Source: Paucisalibacillus algeriensis (lineage in GTDB: Bacteria; Bacillota; Bacilli; Bacillales; Amphibacillaceae). From it: 64,000 nucleotides of DNA. Below are positions 35,320 through 44,530 of this stretch, piece after piece. Where the stretch lies: positions 37,829 through 101,828 of the forward strand of contig NZ_CBYO010000021.1 of assembly GCF_000577245.1 (NCBI RefSeq). The letters are read 5' to 3'. Position 1 is the stretch's first letter. Each line of letters opens with the position of its first letter. The notes below the pieces were generated by a model. The model was given only the letters and a program-made list of their open reading frames with translations. It was not told where the DNA came from and ran no database searches. The position numbers were made by a program, and so were the translations under genes.

Positions 35320-35530
35320 TACAGTGCGGTAACCATTTAAATATTAGTGAAGCTCAAAACTACCGCTCCGGCAGAATACTCCGCTTTCCGTGGGCGGCTG
35401 GTGAGCCTCCTCGCGCTTACGCACTGCGAGGTCTTTTCGAGCAGATGTCGCCCCTGTGCTGGAAGTGAAAGCGGAGTGTATTTCAGAAGCGGGTATGATA
35501 CGCTAACAGAAATGTAAATTACCGCATAGT
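35320..35530. repeat. Bacillaceae-type intergenic repeat, copy B
   Basis: Outer arms GCGGTAACCATTTA (from ~35323) and TAAATTACCGC (to ~35526) are inverted; inner arms ATACTCCGCTTTC and GAAAGCGGAGTGTAT are inverted too. It aligns with copy A at 23080-23270. It fills most of the 420 bp between map and the next gene; nothing coding is seen there. Confidence 0.75.
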
Positions 35531-35610
35531 TTTGATCAATTGTATGAGAAACAATAATCTTATAGAAAACAGTCTTCTATTATCTTTCCATATTATATTC
35601 TAGCATAGTA

Positions 35611-35646
35611 AAAGTGCCAATTTCTTTTTAACGGAAATCGGCACTT
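35611..35646 (-). terminator. Terminator of the small Cys4 protein gene
   Basis: AAGTGCCGATTTCC...GAAATTGGCACTTTT on the minus strand. Confidence 0.8.
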
Positions 35647-35664
35647 CGCTTATTCACTATATGT

Positions 35665-35874
35665 TTAGCGTGATGCTTTTGGAGGTTGACACACTTCACA
35701 CTTACGTTGGTTGTTATTTTTAAATTTCGTAAATGTTTTTTCAAAGTTACTGCCACATGCACATTTAAATAGTAACTTTTGAGAAAAACCGTGATATTCT
35801 GTCGTTAGCAACTTACTATCCGAATTGCTCTCCACAAATTCTTTAATTTTACCAATTGTCCATCGTTTATTCAT
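35665..35874 (-). CDS. Small zinc-ribbon-like protein
   Basis: A 69-residue protein with CACG (39-42) and CEVC (about 59-62), a CxC...CxxC zinc-ribbon pattern, spaced by a basic strand FEKTFTKFKNNNQRK. The N-terminus WTIGKIKEFVESNSDSKLL resembles the short repeat that precedes zinc ribbons in phage and GIY-YIG-type homing nucleases, so it may be a stand-alone DNA-binding remnant of one. ATG after GGAGGTG. Its own terminator follows. No partner is evident. Confidence 0.6.
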   Translation of the reverse strand: MNKRWTIGKIKEFVESNSDSKLLTTEYHGFSQKLLFKCACGSNFEKTFTKFKNNNQRKCEVCQPPKASR

Positions 35875-36052
35875 TCTCTTACACCTCCATAATTTATCGA
35901 TAGGCGGAGGCTTTTTTTGGCATCCGTTCTATAAAAAGTAAATGTCTTTATTACCTTAAGTTCCTAATTATAACATGAGCTGGTACACAATTAAACAAAT
36001 GGAAGGTATCTTATTCAACTAACTGCTGGTAGGTAATAACATGCCCCCATCC

Positions 36053-36727
36053 TTACTTAGCAATCCTATAAGGCAAAGTAGATTGCTTTCGTCTATCTTT
36101 CCACCAATAGTACATCCATAATGAAAATGAATGAATGGTAATTCCAACTAAATATCCGCCAATGACATCGCTTAGATAATGCTCATGTAGAAAAATTTGG
36201 CCGAAACCACACAATACAATTCCTATTAGGAGTAGTATTGTTAAGGTAATGGTGTATTGGTTCTTAGGATAGGATTTCCGTATCAACCAAATTATAAAAC
36301 CAAAGAGCAATAAACTTTTCACCGCATGCCCACTTGGGAAGCTAAAGGAAATAATATCCCTACCAAAACCCCAGAAATCGATATACTCCACATCTCCGGG
36401 ACGGTCCTTTTGAATGATAATCTTTAAGCAAAACGTAATAATAATTCCAGAAGACATCATCAGTATATATAGTATAATTTCTTGGATTTTCTTTTTCCAT
36501 AATAGAAATGCTATCATCAATATGGATGAAATAGCTAGGGTTTCTGTATCACCAAGTATTGTAAACATTCTCCAGAAAACATCTGTCATTGGGTTAGAGA
36601 ATGAATAGGACCATTGGTTGAATAGGAAATCTATCCTTTTTATAACATCTTGTTGTATCAGTAAAACACAACATAACGAAAATAAAAAGGCGATTATGCA
36701 AAGTCGCTTATATGTCACCTGACTCAC
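36053..36727 (-). CDS. PAP2-family membrane phosphatase
   Basis: A 224-residue protein with about six membrane helices and the three-part PAP2 signature: KDRPGD (about 107-112), SFPSGHA (about 129-135) and LHEHYLSDVIGG (about 183-194) with both catalytic His. These enzymes remove phosphate from lipid phosphates such as undecaprenyl pyrophosphate or phosphatidate on the outer face. A Trp/Tyr and Lys/Arg-rich C-terminus is cytoplasmic. The GTG start overlaps a GGGGGAG site; a second GTG three codons on could be used instead. Single gene. Confidence 0.85.
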   Translation of the reverse strand: MSQVTYKRLCIIAFLFSLCCVLLIQQDVIKRIDFLFNQWSYSFSNPMTDVFWRMFTILGDTETLAISSILMIAFLLWKKKIQEIILYILMMSSGIIITFCLKIIIQKDRPGDVEYIDFWGFGRDIISFSFPSGHAVKSLLLFGFIIWLIRKSYPKNQYTITLTILLLIGIVLCGFGQIFLHEHYLSDVIGGYLVGITIHSFSLWMYYWWKDRRKQSTLPYRIAK

Positions 36728-36897
36728 TTCTCCCCCTTCTTTTGTTTATCTTTCTTTCTTTTGTATTCCTTCCACTCATTTTTTATGAGGATAACGTACT
36801 GTACCTTATTACTTTAATACTCTTTTGTTTTTAATAAAGTTTCACTTTTATCTTTATCGAAATTGAAACTGCAAGTATGTGCATAACATTCAAACAT

Positions 36898-36929
36898 AAA
36901 AAGGTACCAATCCACTAGGACTGATACCT
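36898..36929 (-). terminator. Terminator of the MMPL/coiled-coil operon
   Basis: AGGTATCAGTCC...GGATTGGTACC followed by TTTTTATG on the minus strand. Confidence 0.85.
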
Positions 36930-36939
36930 CGATTACCTT

Positions 36940-38763
36940 TTATCTAAATAGATCCAAAAATAGATCCCAGAATCCTTTTTCTTCTTCCACAGGCTTTTCG
37001 ACAGTTTCTGGCACTTCATACTGAATGCTTTTTGTTTTAAAGACAAACTGTACGGAATTTACCTTTTCATTTTTATTGGAAACAAATGATACGGCTTCGA
37101 AATCTGATTTATCATACTCTCCTAGCATTCCATCAATTTCTTCTGTCATTTGTTCTGGTAGATTACTAGTTGACTCATGTAGCTTAGTTGTTCCGTCATG
37201 AAGTTCGCTTACACCATTCTCGAGCTCACTCGTTCCTCCAGACAATTCCGTTATTCCATTGTGAAGTTCTTGATAAGAGTCAGACAAAGTGCTCACGCCA
37301 TCTGTATATCCTACTAAACCAGAATGGAATACTTTATAGCTAGCTGCCATTTCTGCAATTCCTTCTTGCAATGCTACTATGCCGTCCATATCATTTTCTT
37401 CTAAAGAAGAAGAAAGCTCATCAGCCATTCTATCTACATTATTAGCCATATCTCTTAGTGATTCAATCACAGGTACAAGCTGTTCATTTAGTGTCTTATA
37501 GCCTGGTCCAACCGTTGCATAGGTTCCTTTTGCAGTTTTTGCTGCTTTATAGGTTTCAACTAGTTTCTGAACAACTTCTGGATTTGCATCACTTGCTTTT
37601 AATTCATTGATTTCTTTATCGGTAATGTCATACGCCGGGATTGCTTTCATCGCGTTATCTAATTGAAGGTAAAGATCTTCGTAGTTCTGCTTAAGTATTT
37701 CCAATCCGGAAGCTGTTTCACGAAGACCAGCAGATAACTGCGTAAGTCCTCCCATTAAATCCTGTATACCATTTAAACCCGGTCCCTCTGTATTGTTAAG
37801 GGAGTTATTCAACATTTCCAATGCTTTATTTATTTCTTTTGAACCACTAATCAGTTCACCAGAAGACTCATCAAGTGCTACGATGCCATTTTGATATTGC
37901 TTCGACCCGTTTACTAATTCCGTAACACCGTTATTTAATTCAGAAACCCCATTATTTAATTCTCCGACACCATCATTTATTTCCGCAATCGCATCCGATA
38001 ATGTGGTAATATCACCAGTCATTTCGTCCATATCCGGTGCCTCAATAGGCATGGATGATGGAATTCCAGTGAAGTTAATGCCATCTAATTCAAAGCCAAC
38101 AACATCCGCTTCTAATACTAGTTCCGCTGCATCTTTCGGCATGACCGTATACGTTACTTGCTTATTCTTTCCAGCGTTCGCAATCATTCCGTCTTCTGCT
38201 TTGATGTTGCTAAAAACTTCTGAATTAAGGGCTAGGGAAATTTGCAATAAATAATTTTCAATAAACACTGGGTTAGCCTGCTCATTGGCAGAAGTCTCCA
38301 TACGTATTTGTACGTGACCATCTTTTCCAGCTAGTTCCTCTGGAGAAATTTTCGTTCCATCTAAGAAATAGGAAACAGAAACCTCCCAAGGAAGTGATGC
38401 TTCATTGATATTTCCTTGATAATAAAATTTGCCCTCCGATGCAGTGAATTGAACCTCATTGTCTGTTTGTTCTAGTTCATCTAAGTCGGTTAGGTTCTTC
38501 AAGTTGGAATAGGTGCCATAATCGGTAACTGTTCCAGCTTTAGTAATATCAAATGAATTCACGACATAAATTTCTTGTTTTTCCCCACTTGCATCTAATG
38601 TTGCATATACGACTTCATCCTTAGAAGCAATTTTACCGTCACCTTGAACTTTATCGTTCTCTGAGTTGCTGTCATTTGTATTAGCAGTTACAAGAAATGA
38701 CGGCAACACAAGGATAACAGCCATTAATACAAATAGTATCTTTTTCATACTCCTCATCATCAT
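36940..38763 (-). CDS. Secreted coiled-coil partner of an MMPL exporter (YhgE-like repeats)
   Basis: A 607-residue exported protein. A signal peptide (about residues 1-27: KKILFVLMAVILVLPSFLVTA) is followed by a beta-rich domain and, from about 245, by many degenerate repeats of the type ELNNGVSELNNGVTEL (also GITELSGGTSELENGVSEL), which form the long extracellular helical hairpin seen in YhgE/Pip-type proteins. The C-terminus ends in a hydrophobic WDLFLDLF. Four ATGs cluster at the start; the reading from 38763 overlaps the MMPL stop. It is translated from the same mRNA as the MMPL gene and probably works as its extracellular adaptor or scaffold. Confidence 0.8.
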   Translation of the reverse strand: MMMRSMKKILFVLMAVILVLPSFLVTANTNDSNSENDKVQGDGKIASKDEVVYATLDASGEKQEIYVVNSFDITKAGTVTDYGTYSNLKNLTDLDELEQTDNEVQFTASEGKFYYQGNINEASLPWEVSVSYFLDGTKISPEELAGKDGHVQIRMETSANEQANPVFIENYLLQISLALNSEVFSNIKAEDGMIANAGKNKQVTYTVMPKDAAELVLEADVVGFELDGINFTGIPSSMPIEAPDMDEMTGDITTLSDAIAEINDGVGELNNGVSELNNGVTELVNGSKQYQNGIVALDESSGELISGSKEINKALEMLNNSLNNTEGPGLNGIQDLMGGLTQLSAGLRETASGLEILKQNYEDLYLQLDNAMKAIPAYDITDKEINELKASDANPEVVQKLVETYKAAKTAKGTYATVGPGYKTLNEQLVPVIESLRDMANNVDRMADELSSSLEENDMDGIVALQEGIAEMAASYKVFHSGLVGYTDGVSTLSDSYQELHNGITELSGGTSELENGVSELHDGTTKLHESTSNLPEQMTEEIDGMLGEYDKSDFEAVSFVSNKNEKVNSVQFVFKTKSIQYEVPETVEKPVEEEKGFWDLFLDLFR

Positions 38764-40820
38764 TTCTCCTTATAGTAATTTGCTTTCCATGTTGTTTTAT
38801 CGATGATCTTATCAAATACTACTAGCATAGCTGGTAATAAGAATACGACCATAATAAATGCCAATAACGCTCCTCTTCCAAGTAATAATCCGATGGATGA
38901 TACGATTGGATTCGAGGAAGTAATCCAAAGAATAAAACCAACACTTGATAAAATAGAAGCCGAAATAGCAATCGAAAATATCTTCTCATCAAGTGTTACC
39001 ATGATTGCTTTTAAAGCAGGCATTTCTTTTCGGTTTTCTTTATATGCTTCGGTCAACAGAATCGCATAGTCCACCGTTGCTGCAAGCTGTACCGTACTGA
39101 CAATTAAATAGCCTACAAACACCAAGGAGGAATTTGTAAAGTATGGAACCGATAAGTTAATCCATACGGCTGACTGGATTGTAAGAAGCAGAACGAGCGG
39201 GAACGTGATTGATTTAAAGGTAATCAATAGGACGAAGGCAATTGTAACAACTGTTAGTACATTAACAATCGAATTATCCTTTTGAACGACATTCTTAATA
39301 TCATACAATGTTACGGCTTCTCCAAGTGAGTAGACCTCATCACCATAATATCCTTCTGCAATTTCTTGAACTTCTTCAATAAAACCAAAAGCCACATCAC
39401 CCTCTGCTTCCGTATTCGTTTGCAGAATGATTCGACTATAATTGTCTGAATAAAACTGCTCCGTTACGGACGCATCTACATACTCTGGAGGAATGGCGGC
39501 GCCGACTGTGTTGACGTAAGAGAGAACACTCTTTACGGGCTTAAGACCCTCTAATTCTTGAACTAAATTCTCTTCTTTTCCTAGGTCCCCTTTTGGTACA
39601 AGTAATACCATTTGAGTACTCTTTCCAAATACTTCTTCAATTTTTACAATATCACTACCGGCACGTGTTGATTCCGGTTGCTCACCAATACCATAGATAA
39701 AGTTGGTTTGTCCTTGTGCTAAAAATGCCGGAACAATAAGAATCAATACGAACAGTAGCGCTGGTATTTTAACCTTTACAACCCGCTTCCCAATATTTTT
39801 AAACGCAGGAAGTAATGGTTTATGCTGTGTTTTATCAATCCATTTGTAAAACATTAGTGTCAGTGCTGGTAGAAAGACCATAACACTGATAAAGCTTAAG
39901 ACTATTCCTTTTACTAGATTTAGCCCTAAATCCGAACCAATCTCAAATTCCATAAACGATAAAGCGATAAATCCAAAGAAGGTAGTTGATGCACTGGCAA
40001 TAATTGCTGGGAAGGACCGCTTCATCGCCAGTCGCATTGCTTCTTTAGGGTCAGCCACTTTTTGTCGGTAATCGGAGAAGCTATGCAAGAGAAATATCGC
40101 ATAGTCTAATGAAACTGCAAGCTGTAAAATCGGTGCAACTGATTGGGTTACAAAGGAAACTTCTCCGAGAAATATATTAGTTCCAAGGTTAATGAGGACC
40201 GATACACCTATTGCAGTTAAAAAGAATACCGGTTCAATCCAAGAATTGGTAGATAGAATTAAAATCAGGATGATAATCGGTACTAATAATGCTGCCGCAT
40301 ACATTGTTTCCGTTACAGCCATATTTTGTTGGGTAGCGGTATTCAGTGCTTCCCCAGAGATGGCACCATCTTCACCAATCAACTCATAAATGGCATCTGT
40401 TGCCTTTACTTCTTCCCCAGAAGCAATGCTGAAGGTAAATAAAGCACTATTATCTTTATAATACGATTCAACTGTGTCCTTATCTGCCATTTCAATAGGT
40501 GTTTTTATATCGATGGCATCATCTAACCAGGTAACATTAGAAACACCGGGAATTGAATCCAATTTATCTTTAAAGCTGAGTGCTTCTTGTATCGTCACAT
40601 CGTTTATCATGACTCTAGTATTCGGAACAGAGCCATCAAATTCCTGTTCCATCAGTTCCATTGCTGTTGTCGATGGAGCATCCTCTGGTAAATAATCAAC
40701 CATATTGTAATTAACAGAGACGCCAAATTGCGCAATGACACTGATTAATGTAACTAGAATAAAGGAAATCACGATGGGCTTTTTATGTTTTATGATCTGT
40801 GCTGCAATATCTATCATCAT
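38760..40820 (-). CDS. MMPL/RND-family transporter
   Basis: A 686-residue RND-type exporter with two halves, each having one helix, a large extracellular loop and a bundle of about five helices, 12 in all. Landmarks: FLLHSFSDYRQ and LAVSLDYAI near residue 240-255 in the first half, and the equivalent AATVDYAILLTEAYKENR near 585-600, carrying the Asp-Tyr pair of proton-coupled MMPL proteins. Substrates are usually lipids, siderophores or drugs; this paired-gene layout (MMPL, coiled-coil partner, TetR) occurs in several Bacillaceae. ATG after AAGGGTGA. Its mRNA probably begins near 41.1 kb, so the 250-bp repeat at 40845-41092 lies in its leader. Confidence 0.85.
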   Translation of the reverse strand: MMIDIAAQIIKHKKPIVISFILVTLISVIAQFGVSVNYNMVDYLPEDAPSTTAMELMEQEFDGSVPNTRVMINDVTIQEALSFKDKLDSIPGVSNVTWLDDAIDIKTPIEMADKDTVESYYKDNSALFTFSIASGEEVKATDAIYELIGEDGAISGEALNTATQQNMAVTETMYAAALLVPIIILILILSTNSWIEPVFFLTAIGVSVLINLGTNIFLGEVSFVTQSVAPILQLAVSLDYAIFLLHSFSDYRQKVADPKEAMRLAMKRSFPAIIASASTTFFGFIALSFMEFEIGSDLGLNLVKGIVLSFISVMVFLPALTLMFYKWIDKTQHKPLLPAFKNIGKRVVKVKIPALLFVLILIVPAFLAQGQTNFIYGIGEQPESTRAGSDIVKIEEVFGKSTQMVLLVPKGDLGKEENLVQELEGLKPVKSVLSYVNTVGAAIPPEYVDASVTEQFYSDNYSRIILQTNTEAEGDVAFGFIEEVQEIAEGYYGDEVYSLGEAVTLYDIKNVVQKDNSIVNVLTVVTIAFVLLITFKSITFPLVLLLTIQSAVWINLSVPYFTNSSLVFVGYLIVSTVQLAATVDYAILLTEAYKENRKEMPALKAIMVTLDEKIFSIAISASILSSVGFILWITSSNPIVSSIGLLLGRGALLAFIMVVFLLPAMLVVFDKIIDKTTWKANYYKEK

Positions 40821-40844
40821 TCACCCTTTCTAAAGAACAGCGTA

Positions 40845-41092
40845 AGGCGCCTGTTTTGCGACGTACGGACTAGACTGAGTCGTAGGAGATAAAGGAAACA
40901 TGCTCACTTCTACGGGGTATGTCGACGTTGGCCTCAAAGGCCTTTAGTCGAGTTTCCTCTAACTTCTAAGTCGATGTTGACTTTCACCACAAGGGTATAA
41001 GTGGACTAAGCTTCATGTATCCATTCGGCAAGCCTTCTTTATCGTACGGAGGTGAGGGAAGTCTCGCTAGTCGCTGGCGCCTGGAGCTAGAC
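40845..41092. repeat. Long dispersed intergenic repeat with inverted ends
   Basis: Ends are inverted: AGGCGCC...GCGAC at 40845-40862 and GTCGCTGGCGCC at 41070-41081. Inside are further pairs (CGACGTTGGCC/GGCCTTTAGTCG; GTACGGA twice). This type of sequence recurs between genes in many Bacillaceae as I recall it; here it lies between the MMPL start and its operator, so it would be transcribed as a structured leader. Confidence 0.7.
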
Positions 41093-41139
41093 ATTCTTGC
41101 CTAAACAAAAAATCCACTATATTATTATATAAAACACGG

Positions 41140-41208
41140 TGTTGTTTTTACAACAAACAGTTTTGTAAAATAAGTACGTTTCCCAACACATTTTACAACC
41201 ATGTTGGG
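41140..41208. promoter_or_regulatory. Candidate TetR operators between MMPL and TetR genes
   Basis: Two inverted repeats: TGTTGT-tttt-ACAACA (41140-41155) and CCCAACA...TGTTGGG (41182-41208), the second ending ~28 bp before the TetR start. Both share the half-site ACAACA/CAACA. Binding is inferred. Confidence 0.5.
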
Positions 41209-41235
41209 TTACTAAGATTGCAGGAGGAATTTGCC

Positions 41236-41805
41236 ATGACTTCCGATAAAATAGACAGACGAAAGAAATATACACGAATGGTGCTGAAGGATAGTTTGTT
41301 GAAGTTATTGAAAGAAAAGCCGCTTTCTTCGATTACGGTTAAAGAAATATGTGAGATTGCCGATGTGAATCGTTCTACCTTTTATGCCCATTACACAGAC
41401 CAATATGCCTTACTCACGCAAATTGAAGACGAGCTAATTGACGATTTGAAGCGATATTTGAGTGAGTTAAATGTACAAGAAGAAGATGAAGCAATTCATA
41501 TGGTGGAACGAGTATTGACCTATTTTGCTACAAAGCATGAGGAATGCCAGACACTATTGAACGAAAGTGGTGATTCTTCTTTCCACAGAAAAGTCATGGA
41601 TGTTGCCCAAGGGTTTATTATGAAGAGTTGGATGGAAATATACGAATTTGACAAAGAAAAGTTAGCATATATAAGCTCCTTTATTGTCAGTGGCAGTGTT
41701 CAAGTAATCAAAATGTGGATGGAGAATGGGATGACACAATCTCCAAAGGAAATGGCAACGCTAATTAATAATCTGGTTAATAAAGACATGTATAGCATCC
41801 GATAA
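41236..41805 (+). CDS. TetR/AcrR-family regulator of the MMPL operon
   Basis: A 189-residue repressor with an N-terminal HTH (VLKDSLLKLLKEKPLSSITV, KEICEIADVNRSTFYAHYTD) and a TetR_C-type helical ligand domain. I start at ATG 41236 after GCAGGAGGAATTTGCC; the frame open from 41218 begins within the ribosome-site region. It is divergent from the MMPL operon and carries two palindromes in between, the usual arrangement of a local drug-responsive repressor. A T-rich terminator (41842-41889) and a strong palindrome follow. Confidence 0.85.
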   Translation: MTSDKIDRRKKYTRMVLKDSLLKLLKEKPLSSITVKEICEIADVNRSTFYAHYTDQYALLTQIEDELIDDLKRYLSELNVQEEDEAIHMVERVLTYFATKHEECQTLLNESGDSSFHRKVMDVAQGFIMKSWMEIYEFDKEKLAYISSFIVSGSVQVIKMWMENGMTQSPKEMATLINNLVNKDMYSIR

Positions 41806-41841
41806 GATAAATAAGATTTGAGCATAAGAATCAACAAAACG

Positions 41842-41889
41842 CATAAATTTATTGGTGTCTCCAATTTGTATGCAAATTTATGTTTTTTT
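41842..41889 (+). terminator. Terminator of the TetR gene
   Basis: CATAAATTT...AAATTTATG with an inner ATTGG/CCAAT stem, followed by T7. Confidence 0.75.
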
Positions 41890-41930
41890 AATCAGTCCAT
41901 TAAAGTCATAAAATTATTAATTAACAACAC

Positions 41931-41972
41931 TAATAGAGACATCAATTCATATGTGAATTGATGTCTCTATTA
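41931..41972. repeat. Perfect 19-bp palindrome
   Basis: TAATAGAGACATCAATTCA and its exact inverse around a 4-base loop. There are no flanking T-runs, so it may be more than a terminator (for example an mRNA-end stabiliser or protein site) between two convergent genes. Confidence 0.85.
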
Positions 41973-42041
41973 GTCTACAATCTAAAGTTTTCTCTCCATC
42001 GAACCCGCTATAATATAAAAAATACCTTTTTAAATCAATTA

Positions 42042-42215
42042 TTAACTACCCATTTTACGGCGGGTCATACTTGGTTTCTTCGCGAGTTGGCTTTTCATAT
42101 GCTTTGCTGATCCATTGCCACGCATGGTGTTTGTATTGTTTGCTTGCGCCTCTTTTTTCCGTTCCAACTGCTGTTGTACAATTTCTCTGGTACTAAGCTT
42201 CTTTTTCTCGGACAT
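42042..42215 (-). CDS. Small basic conserved-looking protein
   Basis: A 57-residue open frame starting at ATG 42213-42215 behind AAGGAGAAAAAG. It is hydrophilic and basic: MSEKKKLSTREIVQQQLERK, then KKEAQANNTNTMRGNGSAKH and SMTRRKMGS at the end. The first half predicts a helix, the rest disorder. It is too short for most gene callers but has a good site and codon use like neighbouring genes. Function unknown; similar small Lys/Asn-rich proteins are common in Bacillaceae. Confidence 0.6.
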   Translation of the reverse strand: MSEKKKLSTREIVQQQLERKKEAQANNTNTMRGNGSAKHMKSQLAKKPSMTRRKMGS

Positions 42216-42800
42216 GGTCTTTTTCTCCTTTTTGTTCGTTATTCCTTTATTATATTAATTTTTGTTACTTATAGCTATCTTTATTTGTTCAAGGTTTATG
42301 GTGCACATACTCTAATTCTATAAATGCTAGATCGGATGTCAGCTTCAACACCTCCTCATGTTCAGTTATAGAAACCGCTTTTTGCTACTTTTACTAAAGA
42401 ACCCTTTTATTTTAGGTGCAGTATTTTACAATCTTTATTACTTATTGTAGAAGGAAGCCTTCATCTTGATGAATCGTTTGCTTAAGATATAATTACCATG
42501 AATCCTTATCTAAATAAATGCAAAAATTTTTTAAAGAATTGATGTGAATACGATAAAGATGCATCGAGAATGTTCTACCATACTATTCCAACTTTGTTTT
42601 GATATTTTAATACTCTTCTTCCTTTTATACACTCTTTATATTGAGAAAATTTATATCTTCCTCCATAACGTTATATTTCTTTAATTCCTCAATTTTTTCT
42701 TATCCATTTATCATTAATCTAAAACACTGCATAGATCCCCATCGCGAGGATGAGATTATTCATAGGTTGTTTTATAAATCGCCTTCCACCGACAATATCG
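42216..42800. other. Gene-free stretch
   Basis: 585 bp with no frame I can support. A ribosome-site-like GAGGAGGTG occurs on the minus strand near 42345 but leads only to a 20-codon frame. The segment 42415-42455 (GTGCAGTATTTTACAATC...) resembles 62820-62860. Confidence 0.5.
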
Positions 42801-43748
42801 CTAAACAGAATCTCTTTCTACAATGTGATAAGGTATTTTTACTTTTTCTCTTGATTTCTTTATCGCAAGACTACAGGCTTGTTCGCCGACTTTCATTAAC
42901 TGGTGATCCACTGTAGAAATCCCCATACCGACACCTATTGGTTGATTTTCTTGACCAATGATTGCCAAATCGGTAGGGATTTTCAATTGTTGAGACTTAG
43001 CATATAAATAAATACCACCAGCAACCTCATCTCCATTCGCATAGATAGCGGTTGGTCTTTCCGGTAAAAGCAGGAATTGCCCAGCTACCTCGTATCCGTC
43101 TTCTAAGCAGGAACAACCTGTAATATGATATTCAGGTTGAAGTTCACCAAAGATTTCATTATAAGCACCAATCATTTGCTTTGTGCTATTGCTTTCTAGC
43201 CTAGCTGTTGTGAAAGCAACCACTTGATGCCCTTTGTTTTTTAAAAATCGAAAAGCATCTAGATATGAAGAATAACGGTCCATGTAAGAACATCCAATCT
43301 CCTTGTGATTCGTATATTCACAAGATACGATTGAACCATAATCACTATACGGAATGATCGTTTCCCAATCATTTGCCCTTGAAGCGATAATGATGCCATC
43401 ATACAGCTTGCTTTTTAATTTTTGTAAATACTCTACTTCCTTTTCTTTACTATAATTTGAAGGAAGCACCGTAATTGAAAAATCATTCTCTAATGCCTTG
43501 TTCAAAATACCATTTAATAATTGATCAAATGCAGGATTGTTGTTATATGGGAGAATAACGCCTATTGTTCTTGTTTCTCCTCGTACTAAATCAATCGCAT
43601 TTTTATTGGGAGTGTAGTTCATTTCTTGAATTACTTTAAGAACAGACTCCCTTTTATCTTTAGCAATATACTTATAATTGTTAAGCACCCTAGAAACAGT
43701 GGAGACGGATACACCTGCCATTTTTGCAATATCGTTAATATTTGTCAT
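42801..43748 (-). CDS. LacI/GalR-family transcriptional repressor
   Basis: A 315-residue repressor: LacI HTH with INDIAKMAGVSVSTVSRVLN (4-23), hinge through NYTPNKNAIDLVRG, then a periplasmic-binding-like core (IGVILPYNNNPAFDQLLNGI, DGIIIASR, GHQVVAFTTARLES, PTAIYANGDEVAGGI, DLAIIGQENQPIGVGMGIST). The effector is probably a sugar. GTG and ATG lie together after GGAGGTATG; I use the ATG at 43746-43748. No transport or catabolic genes lie next to it, so its regulon must be elsewhere. A small GRAM-like gene precedes it. Confidence 0.88.
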   Translation of the reverse strand: MTNINDIAKMAGVSVSTVSRVLNNYKYIAKDKRESVLKVIQEMNYTPNKNAIDLVRGETRTIGVILPYNNNPAFDQLLNGILNKALENDFSITVLPSNYSKEKEVEYLQKLKSKLYDGIIIASRANDWETIIPYSDYGSIVSCEYTNHKEIGCSYMDRYSSYLDAFRFLKNKGHQVVAFTTARLESNSTKQMIGAYNEIFGELQPEYHITGCSCLEDGYEVAGQFLLLPERPTAIYANGDEVAGGIYLYAKSQQLKIPTDLAIIGQENQPIGVGMGISTVDHQLMKVGEQACSLAIKKSREKVKIPYHIVERDSV

Positions 43749-43779
43749 CACATACCTCCATATAGGTATTCAAGGAAAC

Positions 43780-44085
43780 CTACACATTAACATTCAATAT
43801 CTGAAATTCTCTTATTAAGTTATGGGGATTTCCATCATATGCCCACCTTACCGTAATCCTGTGTTCCCCTACAACAAGTGTAGAATGTTCAATATCTATC
43901 ATTTCTTCTTCAAACCAGAAAGATTTTTCGATATTTATTAGTTTATTACTTACTAAATATAATCTTTTATTCGTTAAAAACAATTCTCCAAAGTATATAT
44001 TTTGCATTCCATCAAAAATTTCCAATAACCCTGTAAGGGTAGTTAGTACATATTCATCTTGCTGAAGGATCATTTTTTTGTTCAT
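43780..44085 (-). CDS. Small GRAM/PH-like protein
   Basis: A 101-residue protein whose pattern suits a single GRAM/PH-like barrel: ILQQDEYVLTTLTGLLEI, FGELFLTNKRLYLVSN (the characteristic strand-turn with LTNKRLYLVS), IDIEHSTLVVGEHRITVRW. Bacterial GRAM-like proteins bind membranes or act as small partner subunits. ATG after AAAGGGAGAGG. It lies 31 bp upstream of the LacI-type gene on the same strand and may share its mRNA. Confidence 0.65.
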   Translation of the reverse strand: MNKKMILQQDEYVLTTLTGLLEIFDGMQNIYFGELFLTNKRLYLVSNKLINIEKSFWFEEEMIDIEHSTLVVGEHRITVRWAYDGNPHNLIREFQILNVNV

Positions 44086-44352
44086 CTTTCCTCTCCCTTT
44101 CGTTGAAAAATTAGCTTATTTTCAATCTAATTTATGAAATGCATTTCAAGTCAAGAGAAAAAATCAAACTAAATTTCTCAATGTTAGAAGATTAAACTTT
44201 TGAGTAAAAATGATGATATCTATTCATAAACTAACTTTGCAAGGGGGTAATCACCTGTCAATTACTGATACATTTTATATCAGTCAGTGGTAAATAGTAT
44301 GTCAACGTTGGTACATTTTCTTAGCTGTAAAAAGCGATTAACTATTTTTATT

Positions 44353-44468
44353 CTATTCATTTCCCAATATCCCATATACAACGTGGTCAAGATAATGATC
44401 ATAAAACCATTCTGCTTATTTAATCCTTCCTGTTAGTCCCATATCTTTATAGAAAACATTATCAAAAC
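44353..44468 (-). pseudogene. Possible relic of a TetR-type C-terminus
   Basis: One minus-strand frame reads SFDNVFYKDMGLTGRIK, a stop, then AEWFYDHYLDHVVYGILGNE and a stop. YDHYLDHVVYGIL looks like the last helix of a TetR regulator. No upstream part remains. Confidence 0.35.
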
Positions 44469-44483
44469 TTCAAAATCTACAGT

Positions 44484-44515
44484 AAAAAAAATTAAGATCA
44501 TCACTTCTGATGATC
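44484..44515 (-). terminator. Terminator of the 44.5-kb membrane protein gene
   Basis: GATCATCA and TGATGATC around a 4-base loop, followed on the minus strand by TTAATTTTTTTT. Confidence 0.85.
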
Positions 44516-44530
44516 CTTTATTGTACTCTT

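Larger units (their letters stand above)
44086..44530. other. Gene-free stretch with a possible gene relic
   Basis: 445 bp. Apart from the relic at 44353-44468 and the terminator at 44484-44515, I see no coding frame. Confidence 0.5.

Noticed and set aside
42641..42916. Open frame of 91 codons on the plus strand
   Set aside because: Low-complexity AT-rich DNA overlapping the end of the LacI gene on the other strand; no start context.
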